Source of the DNA: Bacillota bacterium
GTDB taxonomy: Bacteria; Bacillota; Clostridia; Tissierellales; Gottschalkiaceae
Assembly: GCA_023420895.1 (NCBI GenBank)
Contig: JAEZUY010000021.1
Coordinates: 62,001 to 126,000 of the forward strand
Direction: 5' to 3'
DNA length: 64,000 nucleotides
A program made the translations under genes and the position numbers. The stretch's first letter is position 1, and each line of letters opens with the position of its first letter. Shown here one piece after another: positions 9,977-18,576 of this stretch. Below the pieces are notes generated by a model that was not told the DNA's origin, ran no database searches, and was given only the letters and a program-made list of their open reading frames with translations.

Positions 9977-11026
9977 CTAGAGTTTTTCGATTTCTTTAAG
10001 CAGTTCATCAAGTAAATCTTCCTCTTTGACTTTCTTAACTACTTTTCCTTTTTTGAAGATAAGACCTTCGCCAATACCTCCTGCAACACCTATATCAGCT
10101 TCTCTCGCTTCTCCGGGACCGTTCACTGCGCATCCCATTATTGCAACTTTTATAGGTTTGTCTACATCTTTTAAAACTTTTTCAGCTCTGTTGGCGAGCT
10201 CTATAAGATCTATCTGTGTTCTTCCGCATGTAGGACATGAAACTATTTCTATTTTATCTCTTAGAAGTCCCAGTGTTCTGAGAATCTGTTTTCCTACTTT
10301 TACTTCTTCAACCGGGTCTCCTGTAAGTGAAACTCTCAGTGTGTCTCCTATTCCGTCTAAAAGCATGGCTCCTATTCCAACTGCCGATTTTATAGTTCCG
10401 GCCCATACAGTTCCTGCCTCAGTTATTCCAAGGTGAAGAGGATAATCTGTAAGTTCAGCTATTTTCTTATATGCTTTCACTGTAAGCTCCACTTCTGTAG
10501 TCTTTATTGAAACTTTTATATTTCTGTAATCCAGTTTTTCAAGTATCTTTATATGCTCCATAGCCGAATAAACGAGTGAATCCTCGTTAACTCCGCCGAA
10601 TTTTTCTATAATATCCCTTCTGACTGAACCTGAATTAACTCCTATTCTTATAGGAATGTCTTTTTCTCTGCAGGCTTCAACCACTTTTTTTACTCTCTCT
10701 TCATCCCCTATATTTCCCGGATTTATTCTAAGTCCGTCGACTCCGCTCTTAACAGATTCCAGCGCAAGTCTGTAGTCAAAATGAATATCGGCTATAATCG
10801 GAATATTCACTTTCTCTTTTATATCTTTTATTGCTTTAGCCGCGTCCATATCGAGAACTGCAACTCTCACGATATCGCATCCGGCCTCCTCAAGAGCTTT
10901 TATCTGAGCAGCCGTCTTCTCTACATCCCTTGTATCCGTATTAGTCATCGACTGAACCGGAATTGGGTTGTCTCCCCCTATTGGAACGCCTCCGCAATAT
11001 ATGACTCTGCTTTTTCTTCTTTCCAA
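9977..11026 (-). CDS. ispG: 4-hydroxy-3-methylbut-2-en-1-yl diphosphate synthase (IspG/GcpE)
   Basis: A 349-aa iron-sulfur enzyme of the MEP isoprenoid pathway that converts MEcPP to HMBPP. The TIM-barrel part shows VQSMTNTDTRDV and DIHFDYRLAL; the C-terminal part shows the 4Fe-4S cysteines in VSCPTCGRTQ and MGCAVNGPGEA. I place the start at TTG 11026, because AGAGGG sits 6 bases upstream and the protein then begins MERRKSR; an ATG at 11053 has no ribosome-binding site. It follows rseP and dxr, so two MEP steps sit in one cluster. Confidence 0.95.
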   Translation of the reverse strand: MERRKSRVIYCGGVPIGGDNPIPVQSMTNTDTRDVEKTAAQIKALEEAGCDIVRVAVLDMDAAKAIKDIKEKVNIPIIADIHFDYRLALESVKSGVDGLRINPGNIGDEERVKKVVEACREKDIPIRIGVNSGSVRRDIIEKFGGVNEDSLVYSAMEHIKILEKLDYRNIKVSIKTTEVELTVKAYKKIAELTDYPLHLGITEAGTVWAGTIKSAVGIGAMLLDGIGDTLRVSLTGDPVEEVKVGKQILRTLGLLRDKIEIVSCPTCGRTQIDLIELANRAEKVLKDVDKPIKVAIMGCAVNGPGEAREADIGVAGGIGEGLIFKKGKVVKKVKEEDLLDELLKEIEKL

Positions 11027-11073
11027 GTCTATCCCTCTTTTATATATACGCATTTATTTTTTTACAATCTATT

Positions 11074-12078
11074 TTACTTAATTAAAAATCTCATAACATC
11101 TTTATAAGTTATAAATATTGTAAGTGAAATCAGAATCAGGAATCCTGCAACATGGACCATTCCCTCTTTCTCCGGATCCATCTTCTTGCCTCTTACTGCC
11201 TCAATCAGAAGAAACAGGAATCTGCTTCCGTCAAGTGCCGGTATAGGAAGAAGATTGAAAAATCCAAGATTCACAGATATAAATCCTGTAATCAGAAGGA
11301 CTGATGCAAGTCCGCTCTTAGCAGCCTGTCCTACTACATAGAAAACACCCACAGGTCCTGAAACTTCTTCAGTGCTCACGCCTCCTGTGAACAGTCTTCC
11401 GATAAATTCAAACATAGCTCCTATCATTTCTTTAAACATTGAAAGAGATGATTTGAACGCCGCTGAGAATGACTTATCCACTTCTCTCACTATTCCTATT
11501 ATCTGTCTTCCGTCTTCTGTTTTCGTTTCTATATTAAAACTTTGCTCTTTGCCGTCTCTCTCTATTTCTATATTCACTGAGCCGCTCTTTCCTGAGAGCG
11601 CTTCAATAATATCCTGCCAGCTGTCAACACTCTTTCCGTCTATTTCAACTATTCTGTCTCCCGCTTCGATTCCAGCCTGATATGCCGGTTCATTCGGAAC
11701 TACTTCGCCGACTGTATTAGTGTCGAGCGGTGAACCCATCATCATGAAATAGACCATGAATGCAGCTATTGCAAGCACGAAGTTCATAAATGCTCCGGCA
11801 AGCACGACAGCCATTCTGCTCTTGACAGGTTTAGTGCTGAAACTGCCCTCTTCCTCAGATTCTTCGTCTTCACCTTCCATTCTGACGAACCCTCCAAGCG
11901 GAACTGCTCTCACAGCGTAAAGCGTATCGCCTTTTTTTCTGCCGAAAAGTTTAGGACCCATTCCTATTGCAAATTCATGCACTTTAATTCCTGTAAGCTT
12001 TGCCGCTGCAAAATGTCCGAATTCATGAATGAAAACTACTGCACAGAATACGAGCAGCGAAACTATTATTGTCTGCAT
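11074..12078 (-). CDS. rseP: site-2 zinc metalloprotease RseP
   Basis: A 334-aa intramembrane protease of family M50B. HEFGH at residues 18-22 in the first membrane helix gives two zinc ligands and the catalytic Glu; LLPIPALDGSRF near residue 280 gives the third ligand (Asp). One PDZ domain lies between (about 115-190), which gates access of cleaved substrates such as anti-sigma factors or signal peptide remnants. GAGAGGTG precedes the ATG. It lies between dxr and ispG, the usual Firmicutes order. Confidence 0.95.
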   Translation of the reverse strand: MQTIIVSLLVFCAVVFIHEFGHFAAAKLTGIKVHEFAIGMGPKLFGRKKGDTLYAVRAVPLGGFVRMEGEDEESEEEGSFSTKPVKSRMAVVLAGAFMNFVLAIAAFMVYFMMMGSPLDTNTVGEVVPNEPAYQAGIEAGDRIVEIDGKSVDSWQDIIEALSGKSGSVNIEIERDGKEQSFNIETKTEDGRQIIGIVREVDKSFSAAFKSSLSMFKEMIGAMFEFIGRLFTGGVSTEEVSGPVGVFYVVGQAAKSGLASVLLITGFISVNLGFFNLLPIPALDGSRFLFLLIEAVRGKKMDPEKEGMVHVAGFLILISLTIFITYKDVMRFLIK

Positions 12079-12113
12079 AATACACCTCTCTTCTATTCTG
12101 GCTAACTACTTAA

Positions 12114-12135
12114 TTATATCATGAACGGATGATAT
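12114..12135 (-). promoter_or_regulatory. palindrome overlapping a possible -10 upstream of rseP
   Basis: ATATCAT-N6-ATGATAT at 12116-12135 is a perfect inverted repeat. Its left edge overlaps TATAAT on the minus strand (12114-12119). No good -35 is visible at the right distance. It may be an internal promoter with operator for rseP-ispG-polC. Confidence 0.35.
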
Positions 12136-12197
12136 CTTCTCTGTTTTTTCAATTCTATATGCTGATTCAGACCATATTTTATAGAAAGTTTATACTT

Positions 12198-13334
12198 TTA
12201 TAAGCTTTTCTTTACAGCTTCTCTGGCCCATCTGTCAGCTTCCAGAATATCTTCAAGTTCCGGATGTTTAACTGATTCATGAGTATTCATTATTCTTTCT
12301 ATAGTATCCGATATTTCAAGGAATTTTATCTTCTCATTTAAAAACAGTGCAACGAGCTCTTCATTCGCCGCATTTAAAACTGCAGGCGCAGTTCCTCCTT
12401 CTCTAACTGATTCTATAGCAAGTTTCAGCGCTTTGAAAGTCTCTGTATCCGGCTTTTCAAAAGTCAGCTTCGCTATCTCCGCAAGATCTATTTTTTCAAC
12501 ATTATTAGGCTTTCTAAGAGGCTCTGTAAGCGCATACTGAATAGGAACCCTCATATCCGGAGCTCCAAGCTGAGCAATTATGCTGCCGTCTTCGAATTCA
12601 ACCATAGAGTGAATAATACTTTGAGGATGGACTATAGGCTCAATTCTGTCTACATCCACATTGAAAAGCCATTTAGCTTCTATAACCTCAAGTCCTTTAT
12701 TCATCAGCGTTGCTGAGTCAACTGTTATCTTCTTTCCCATGCTCCAGTTCGGATGGTTCAAGGCGTCTTTGAGCGTCACTTTTTCAAGTTCTTCTCTGGA
12801 TTTTCCTCTGAAAGGCCCTCCCGAAGCTGTAAGAAGAATTTTTTCTATTCTGTTCTGTCTTTCTCCGTTCAAACACTGATATATAGCTGAATGCTCACTG
12901 TCCACAGGTATTATTTTAATTCCCTTTTCCTGCGCTTTCTTCATTACTATCTCTCCTGCTGTAACGAGAGTCTCCTTATTTGCAAGAGCTATAGTCTTTC
13001 CTCTGTCTATAGCTTCAAGAGTTGGAATCAGTCCTACCATTCCTACTACTGAAGTAACTAGAACTTCGCTGTCGTCTTTGGCAATCTCTTTCATCCCTTC
13101 AAGACCGACATGTATATCTATCTTTTCATCTAAAATCTCTTCAAGCTCTCTCTTCTTCTCCTCGCTTCCTACAGATACGAATTCAGGATTGAACTCTCTT
13201 ATCTGTTCTGAAAGAAGCTTCACATTGGAATGAGCTGAAAGTGAAACTATTTTAAATTCATCAGAATTTCTAACTATATCTAAAGTCTGAGTTCCTATTG
13301 AACCTGTAGAACCCAGTATGCTTATTTTTCTCAA
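12198..13334 (-). CDS. dxr: 1-deoxy-D-xylulose 5-phosphate reductoisomerase (IspC)
   Basis: A 378-aa enzyme catalysing the first committed step of the MEP pathway, DXP to MEP with NADPH. The N-terminal ISILGSTGSIGTQTLDIV binds NADPH; ALANKETLVTAGE, LLTASGGPFRG and MNKGLEVIEAKWLF form the active site and metal site. I choose TTG at 13334 (protein begins MRKISILG), since GGGGTG lies six bases upstream; the GTG at 13343 would overlap that ribosome-binding site. It lies between cdsA and rseP. Confidence 0.96.
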   Translation of the reverse strand: MRKISILGSTGSIGTQTLDIVRNSDEFKIVSLSAHSNVKLLSEQIREFNPEFVSVGSEEKKRELEEILDEKIDIHVGLEGMKEIAKDDSEVLVTSVVGMVGLIPTLEAIDRGKTIALANKETLVTAGEIVMKKAQEKGIKIIPVDSEHSAIYQCLNGERQNRIEKILLTASGGPFRGKSREELEKVTLKDALNHPNWSMGKKITVDSATLMNKGLEVIEAKWLFNVDVDRIEPIVHPQSIIHSMVEFEDGSIIAQLGAPDMRVPIQYALTEPLRKPNNVEKIDLAEIAKLTFEKPDTETFKALKLAIESVREGGTAPAVLNAANEELVALFLNEKIKFLEISDTIERIMNTHESVKHPELEDILEADRWAREAVKKSL

Positions 13335-13522
13335 AAAACACACCCCGTTTACTTATATTCTTTATCTATTATATCACAATAGATGATACAAGAATGAAAT
13401 AGAAACCACTCTGCGTATCTCCAAATAAAACTGTCCTCTTTGCACCAGGATTTGAATCTTTTTAATATTAATGATAATCTGTCTTTGAAACATATATTTA
13501 AAATGACAGGAGGTGTAAAATA

Positions 13523-14239
13523 TTGAACAAAAAAGGTCTTTTCTTCACTATATTAGCAATTCTCTTTTTAATATCAGCCGCTGCTTCAGTAAAATTTGTG
13601 AAAGTCAGAAAGGAAGTACATAATACTGATAATACTGAAAAGATTGAAAAAACAGAAAACAATATAAAATATGTAAATGCGGATTTAGATGAAACTGTTG
13701 AAGAGCATATTCTTTCGAGAAAATCTGATTCTGATGCAGAGGGCTCCGAAAAAAATCAGTCAGAAAACGGTTATGAAAACAGCAAAAATTCAGAAAGCTC
13801 TAAAACGGTGAGTGAAAAAAATGAACCTGAAGTAAATGTGAATCTCAGTATTCCGTCAAGAGAAGGAACTATTCTGAAATCGGTTAAGCCGTTTTCAAAT
13901 TTTGCATCTAAGGAAAATGTTGTTTCAACTTCAATGCGCTTAAATAATTACATTTCCTATAAAATTATTCAAGTCAATGAAGATGGAAATATTCTTGAGC
14001 ATATTCTTGATTATTACAACAGGCATATGTCTGGAGAAGAAACCCACTATATAATAAATCACCATAACAATACCGTTGCAAAAGTGAGTGATTTGTCAGC
14101 AGCTGTAGACATTGAATTCACTGAATACAGAAAAGGCGAAGAATTTGATAAAAACCAAATCGGACTCGGAAGGCCTTTAGGAAGATACACCCTTTACACT
14201 GATAACGGCGATGTTACGAAATTTGTATCTGCATTTTAA
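13523..14239 (+). CDS. hypothetical membrane-anchored extracellular protein
   Basis: A 238-aa protein I do not recognise. One N-terminal hydrophobic segment (about residues 5-23) acts as signal anchor or uncleaved signal peptide. It is followed by a low-complexity Glu/Ser/Lys/Asn-rich linker to about residue 110, then a more ordered C-terminal domain rich in Tyr and His, including EETHYIINHHNNTVAKV. It starts with TTG at 13523, 8 bases after AGGAGG. It is on the opposite strand to the flanking dxr and cdsA genes and is therefore an insertion in that cluster. Confidence 0.65.
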   Translation: MNKKGLFFTILAILFLISAAASVKFVKVRKEVHNTDNTEKIEKTENNIKYVNADLDETVEEHILSRKSDSDAEGSEKNQSENGYENSKNSESSKTVSEKNEPEVNVNLSIPSREGTILKSVKPFSNFASKENVVSTSMRLNNYISYKIIQVNEDGNILEHILDYYNRHMSGEETHYIINHHNNTVAKVSDLSAAVDIEFTEYRKGEEFDKNQIGLGRPLGRYTLYTDNGDVTKFVSAF

Positions 14240-14297
14240 ATGGAGTAATATCAGTTATAATATAATTTAAAAGAAAAGTGAGGTGATATTAAATCGT

Positions 14298-14323
14298 AAA
14301 AGCCCGTCTTAAGACGGGCTTTC
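14298..14323. terminator. bidirectional terminator
   Basis: Palindrome AAAGCCCGTC / GACGGGCTTT at 14299-14322, between the convergent plus-strand orphan gene and cdsA. T-rich flanks are modest on both sides. Confidence 0.8.
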
Positions 14324-14325
14324 CT

Positions 14326-15099
14326 TTACTTAACTATATAATTCATAAAATAATAAACTACAGGTGCTGTGAATATTATGCTGTCAAATCTGTCCAGGAT
14401 TCCTCCGTGACCCGGCATGATGTTTCCATAGTCTTTTATGCCTGTTTCTCTCTTGATTTTCGAAGCGAATATATCTCCGAAAACCGAAAGCAGCGACACT
14501 ATAGCCGCCATAATTCCTATTTCAACCTTGTAATTCGGATCGAATTTGGAAGCGAAGAGAACTCCAAGCGCTACCCCTCCTATTATTCCTGCGGCAAAAC
14601 CCTCTATAGTTTTTTTAGGGCTCAGATTCGGCGCAAGCTTATGCTTTCCGAAAGTTCTGCCTATAAAATATGCAAAAGTGTCAGATCCTGATGCAATCAG
14701 GAACACGTACCATATTCTATAGCTGTCTGCAAAATAATAGAGATAAGACATGAAGAACACTATGTAGAATCCTCCAAGAAGTGAAAGAGCTAAATCTTTC
14801 GTCTTGACTTCAGAATCAAGTACATACTCGCAGAAATTCAGTATAAGATAAATAAATAATGACAGAAGAAAGAACTCCTCTTTTTTAAAGAACATAAGGA
14901 AAAACAGTGTTACTGCATAAAGTATGTTCATAGCGTAAGGAATTTTCCTGTCTTTGATTATATTGACTGTATTTCTGTATTCATGAAGAGCTATAAGAGT
15001 GAGTCCTAGAACTGCCAGATTGTAAACAGGCGATCCTATATAGACTACTGCTATCAGAAGAATAATGCCTATAAGACCGGAAATAATTCTGGTTTTCAT
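14326..15099 (-). CDS. cdsA: phosphatidate cytidylyltransferase CdsA
   Basis: A 257-aa membrane enzyme with about seven transmembrane helices. It makes CDP-diacylglycerol from phosphatidic acid and CTP. The C-terminal half has the family signature, from SGSDTFAYFIGRTFGKHKL to SPKKTIEGFAAG and GHGGILDRFDSI. It starts one base beyond the uppS stop (15101), so the two are tightly coupled. It links the fatty acid genes elsewhere in the window to phospholipid head-group synthesis. Confidence 0.95.
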   Translation of the reverse strand: MKTRIISGLIGIILLIAVVYIGSPVYNLAVLGLTLIALHEYRNTVNIIKDRKIPYAMNILYAVTLFFLMFFKKEEFFLLSLFIYLILNFCEYVLDSEVKTKDLALSLLGGFYIVFFMSYLYYFADSYRIWYVFLIASGSDTFAYFIGRTFGKHKLAPNLSPKKTIEGFAAGIIGGVALGVLFASKFDPNYKVEIGIMAAIVSLLSVFGDIFASKIKRETGIKDYGNIMPGHGGILDRFDSIIFTAPVVYYFMNYIVK

Positions 15100-15100
15100 T

Positions 15101-15832
15101 CTATTTTATCGCTCCGAATCTTCTGTTTCTCTGCTGATAAAGCTCTATCATTTCAAAAAATCTGTCTTCTGTAAATTCCGGCCAAGGTGTTTCAGTAAAT
15201 ATGAATTCTCCATATGCCAGCTGATAAAGAAGAAAATTGCTCAGTCTCTCTTCACCGCTCGTTCTTATCATTAAATCAGGATCAGGCTGTCCTGCTGTGT
15301 AAAGATAGTCTTTAAAGCTCTCTTCATTAATATCGTCAATTTCAAGCTCTCCATCTTTCACTTTTTCTGAAATCATTTTTACAGCTCTGACGATTTCAAG
15401 TCTTGAACCGTAGTTTAATGCTATATTAAGATTTATATTGTCGTTTTCAGAAGTTCTTTCAACTGCTGATTCTATCTCTTTTCTAACTTTTTCGGGTATT
15501 CTGTCGAGTTCTCCAAGAACTCTTATTCTGACACCTTCTCTGTCGAGTTCATTTATCTCTTTCTTCAGATAAGAAGCCAGAAGATTCATCAGAACCCCAA
15601 CTTCTTCTTTCGGCCTCTTCCAGTTTTCAGTAGAAAAGGCATATAAAGTGAGATGCCTTATATTGAGCTTGTCTGCTCCTTTTATGACATCTCTGACTCT
15701 TTCTACCCCCACTTTATGGCCTGCCGTTCTCGGCATATGTCTCTTCTTCGCCCATCTGCCGTTTCCGTCCATTATTATAGCCACATGCTTAGGGATATTA
15801 TCCATATCAATATTGTAGTCTTCGAGACCCAT
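15101..15832 (-). CDS. uppS: undecaprenyl diphosphate synthase UppS
   Basis: A 243-aa cis-prenyltransferase that makes the C55 lipid carrier for wall synthesis. Signature segments are HVAIIMDGNGRWAKKR (catalytic Asp and diphosphate binding), GHKVGVE, TLYAFSTENWKRP, and PDLMIRTSGEERLSNFL near the C terminus. It uses isoprenoid units from the MEP pathway, two enzymes of which (dxr, ispG) are downstream in the same cluster. Confidence 0.97.
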   Translation of the reverse strand: MGLEDYNIDMDNIPKHVAIIMDGNGRWAKKRHMPRTAGHKVGVERVRDVIKGADKLNIRHLTLYAFSTENWKRPKEEVGVLMNLLASYLKKEINELDREGVRIRVLGELDRIPEKVRKEIESAVERTSENDNINLNIALNYGSRLEIVRAVKMISEKVKDGELEIDDINEESFKDYLYTAGQPDPDLMIRTSGEERLSNFLLYQLAYGEFIFTETPWPEFTEDRFFEMIELYQQRNRRFGAIK

Positions 15833-15861
15833 TTCTGCACCCCTTACTGTTTAAATGCCTT

Positions 15862-16053
15862 CTAAAAACAGCAAACTGTTATTTCATAGGCATTATCATC
15901 GAGCTCTGTTACTCTCACTATTCTCTTTTCAGTGAATTCATACTCGCTCTTTCTGCCTGAAGATGTTTCATTTATTATGAACTGAGCTTCAGGAGAATCA
16001 TCCTGAAGTATGCTCAGCCCTTCATAAAATTCAAATCCTAGAACATCCTTCAT
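15862..16053 (-). CDS. small hypothetical protein between frr and uppS, 63 aa
   Basis: A 63-aa acidic protein I do not recognise, ending in ITVCCF. It starts at ATG 16053, six bases downstream of the frr stop (16060), and ends about 30 bases before uppS, so its spacing is that of a genuine operon gene. The AGAGGT ribosome-binding stretch is embedded at the edge of a 13-base palindrome (16054-16066). Function unknown. Confidence 0.55.
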   Translation of the reverse strand: MKDVLGFEFYEGLSILQDDSPEAQFIINETSSGRKSEYEFTEKRIVRVTELDDNAYEITVCCF

Positions 16054-16059
16054 GGTATA

Positions 16060-16617
16060 CTATACCTCTAGAAGTTCCTGCTCTTTTTCTTCAGTTATTT
16101 CATCTATTTTTTCAACATACTTGTCAGTTAATTCCTGAACTCTGTTTTCTGCTGATTTTCCTTCATCTTCTGTAAGCTCTTTGTCTTTTACAAGTTTCTT
16201 AACTTCGTCGTTAGCATCTCTTCTGTGGTTTCTTATTGAAACTTTTGCATTTTCAGCAGTTTTCTTAACAAGTTTTGTAAGCTCAACTCTTCTCTCTTCT
16301 GTAAGCTTAGGTATGTTTATTCTTATTATTTTTCCATCATTAGACGGATTAAGTCCAAGTTCTGCAACTATTATAGCTTTTTCTATATCTGCAAGAGCGC
16401 CTACATCGTAAGGCTGAACTACAAGCATTCTAGGTTCTGGTGCTGATATATTTGCCAGCTGATTTAAAGGAGTCATCGCTCCGTAGTATTCAACATTAAC
16501 TCTGTTTAATAGAGAAGGATTCGCTCTTCCTGCTCTTATCGACTGAAGCTCTTCTCTGAAAGATTCAACCGTTTTGTTCATATTTTCTTCTGCTTCTTTG
16601 TGTAACTGTAGATTCAT
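16060..16617 (-). CDS. frr: ribosome recycling factor
   Basis: A 185-aa tRNA-shaped protein that, with EF-G, splits post-termination ribosomes. The recognisable segments are EELQSIRAGRANPSLLNRV (about 24-42), APEPRMLVVQPYD, and IRINIPKLTEERRVELTKLVKK; length matches the family. It begins two bases after the pyrH stop (16620), the usual pyrH-frr coupling. Confidence 0.98.
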   Translation of the reverse strand: MNLQLHKEAEENMNKTVESFREELQSIRAGRANPSLLNRVNVEYYGAMTPLNQLANISAPEPRMLVVQPYDVGALADIEKAIIVAELGLNPSNDGKIIRINIPKLTEERRVELTKLVKKTAENAKVSIRNHRRDANDEVKKLVKDKELTEDEGKSAENRVQELTDKYVEKIDEITEEKEQELLEV

Positions 16618-16619
16618 GA

Positions 16620-17333
16620 TTAATACTCTCCTCTCACTTCTGTTCCTATTTTTTCGCCTTCAGCAACTCTCACTATATTCTGCACATCATCCATTCCGAA
16701 AGCAATCATCGGTATATTGTTTTCCATGCAAAGCGATGTCGCCGTAGCATCCATAACTCTGAGTCCCATACTGAGTATCTCTATATAAGTCAGATCATCA
16801 AACTTCTTAGCGTCCGGATTTACTTTAGGATCCGAATCATATATTCCGTCAACACCTTTTTTAGCCGCCAGTATAACTTCAGCTTCTATTTCAGCCGCTC
16901 TTAAAGCTGCTGTTGTGTCTGTTGAGAAATAAGGATTTCCCGATCCTGTTGCAAGTATTACGATTCTTCCTTTTTCAAGGTGTCTTATCGCTCTTCTTCT
17001 TATATACGGTTCTGCAACCTGTTTCATATCTATAGAAGTCTGAACTCTCGTTTCTACTCCAATTTTCTCAAGTGAATCCTGAAGAGCTAAAGCATTTATA
17101 GTAGTGCCGAGCATTCCTATATAGTCTGATGTAGCTCTGTCCATACCTTTTCCGCTTCTTCCTCTCCATATATTGCCTCCGCCGACAACTATAGCCACTT
17201 GAGTTCCCATTCTGCTGACTTCCGCAACTTTTTCCGCAATTCTGTCTATAGTTTCTATGTCAAGACCGAAGCCTTTATCTCCTGCTAAAGCCTCACCGCT
17301 AAGTTTTAAAATAACTCTTTTAAATTTGGGCAT
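16620..17333 (-). CDS. pyrH: uridylate kinase PyrH
   Basis: A 237-aa amino-acid-kinase-fold UMP kinase. It shows VILKLSGEALAG at the N terminus, VVGGGNIWRGRSG, the uridine-site ATGSGNPYFSTDTTAAL, and VDGIYDSDPKVNPDAKKF. It phosphorylates UMP to UDP and in bacteria is a hexamer regulated by GTP and UTP. It is the first gene of the pyrH-frr-uppS-cdsA unit and has a readable promoter with an operator-like palindrome just downstream (17362-17417). Confidence 0.98.
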   Translation of the reverse strand: MPKFKRVILKLSGEALAGDKGFGLDIETIDRIAEKVAEVSRMGTQVAIVVGGGNIWRGRSGKGMDRATSDYIGMLGTTINALALQDSLEKIGVETRVQTSIDMKQVAEPYIRRRAIRHLEKGRIVILATGSGNPYFSTDTTAALRAAEIEAEVILAAKKGVDGIYDSDPKVNPDAKKFDDLTYIEILSMGLRVMDATATSLCMENNIPMIAFGMDDVQNIVRVAEGEKIGTEVRGEY

Positions 17334-17361
17334 ATATCAAACACTCCTAAAATTTTTTATA

Positions 17362-17417
17362 ACCGAACAATCGGTCATGATTAAACAAATTATATCAAAT
17401 TTACCTTCTATTTTCAA
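17362..17417 (-). promoter_or_regulatory. pyrH operon promoter with palindromic operator-like site
   Basis: On the minus strand: -35 TTGAAA (17412-17417), 17-base spacer, -10 TATAAT (17389-17394). About ten bases after the expected start lies ACCGA-N4-TCGGT (17362-17375), a perfect 14-base palindrome of the kind bound by TetR-type repressors. Confidence 0.7.
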
Positions 17418-17585
17418 TATTTCGGCAGTTATTAGCCTTTTCTAACTTTTTCTATCTTTTTTGTTGCTTTAAATAATCAATTTTGAAAAATTGAATTATA
17501 GCAAAAAATACTGTCTTAATTTCAGTTTCAATGTTATAATGATTATTATTATTATTTAGAATTTTAAAAGAAAGGAGAAATCTTA

Positions 17586-18362
17586 ATGGATTTTCTTAAT
17601 TTAATCTTTGTAAGCAACAAAATCATTCCCTGCATGATTCTTGTATTTGCGCTTACTGTTTTACTCGCAGGACAGATAAAGAAGAGGTCTAAAGCTTTTT
17701 ACATAGCATCAGGCGCTATAGCGCTTTTCTTTGTCGTAATAAATATTTACTGGAACATAACAGGCATGCGTCCTGAAATCGATTCAGCACTCGTAAATAA
17801 TCTCATGGCTTATGTGCAGAAAGGAATAGTAGGATACTGTCTTTTCATAATAGTAATGTTCCTCGGAGTAGTCAGTAAAAAAAGTCCAGTTGCCAGAAAG
17901 CTCATGGCTATAAGAGGAGAGCTTGCAATAATAGCATCCATATTTTCACTATGCCATCTGATTATATTCGGGATAGGATACTTCATAGCGCTTTTTACTG
18001 GAAATATCAAAGATATAGGATATACTCTGCTGTTTATATCTTCGGCTCTTCTGCTTGTAATCATGATTCCTCTCTGGATATCGTCTTTTAAGAAGATAAG
18101 AAAGAGAATGACTCCTCAGAAATGGATAAAGCTTCAGGCCTATTCCTATTATTTCTACTTTATCCTTTTTGGGAATGTGATTTTTGTCTTCATAAGAAGA
18201 CTCTTATTCATGGGCGATATGCTGAAGAGCAAACCTGGAGCTCTTGCTGAAACATGGCTGTCTCTGGCTGTATATACTCTGCTTTTCGGATCTTATACAG
18301 TGCTCAGATTAAAAAAGAAATCAGCCAGACAAAAAACTTTGAGTGTGCAAAACAACATATAG
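17586..18362 (+). CDS. ferric reductase-like / MsrQ-like membrane protein
   Basis: A 258-aa protein with about six hydrophobic segments and several membrane histidines. KLMAIRGELAIIASIFSLCHLIIFGIGYF (about residues 105-133) resembles the core helices of the ferric-reductase-like transmembrane family, which binds heme and passes electrons across the membrane. No flavin or NADPH domain is attached, so a separate electron donor would be required. AAAGGAG lies shortly before the ATG. It is divergent from pyrH and is the first gene of the redox island up to 23053. Confidence 0.65.
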   Translation: MDFLNLIFVSNKIIPCMILVFALTVLLAGQIKKRSKAFYIASGAIALFFVVINIYWNITGMRPEIDSALVNNLMAYVQKGIVGYCLFIIVMFLGVVSKKSPVARKLMAIRGELAIIASIFSLCHLIIFGIGYFIALFTGNIKDIGYTLLFISSALLLVIMIPLWISSFKKIRKRMTPQKWIKLQAYSYYFYFILFGNVIFVFIRRLLFMGDMLKSKPGALAETWLSLAVYTLLFGSYTVLRLKKKSARQKTLSVQNNI

Positions 18363-18430
18363 TCTGGACAAAATTTGCAATAATTTGTAAAATATAATTG
18401 TATATGCAGAGAGTAAACAGCATAAAAAAT

Positions 18431-18454
18431 GACGGACATAGAGATATGTCCGTC
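18431..18454 (-). terminator. rho-independent terminator of the dehydrogenase gene
   Basis: Stem GACGGACAT / ATGTCCGTC with a 6-base loop. On the minus strand it is followed by ATTTTTTAT, so it serves the dehydrogenase ending at 18577; on the plus strand the tail is A-rich. Confidence 0.7.
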
Positions 18455-18576
18455 TAAAAACGTAAAATTTCCAAATACCGAAATTTTAGTCTGTATATGT
18501 TTAGTATCATCTTATCTCAGTGTCCAGCTGTAATTAAAAGCTGATACTGAACATTATTTAACTGTTTTTCTCTGCA

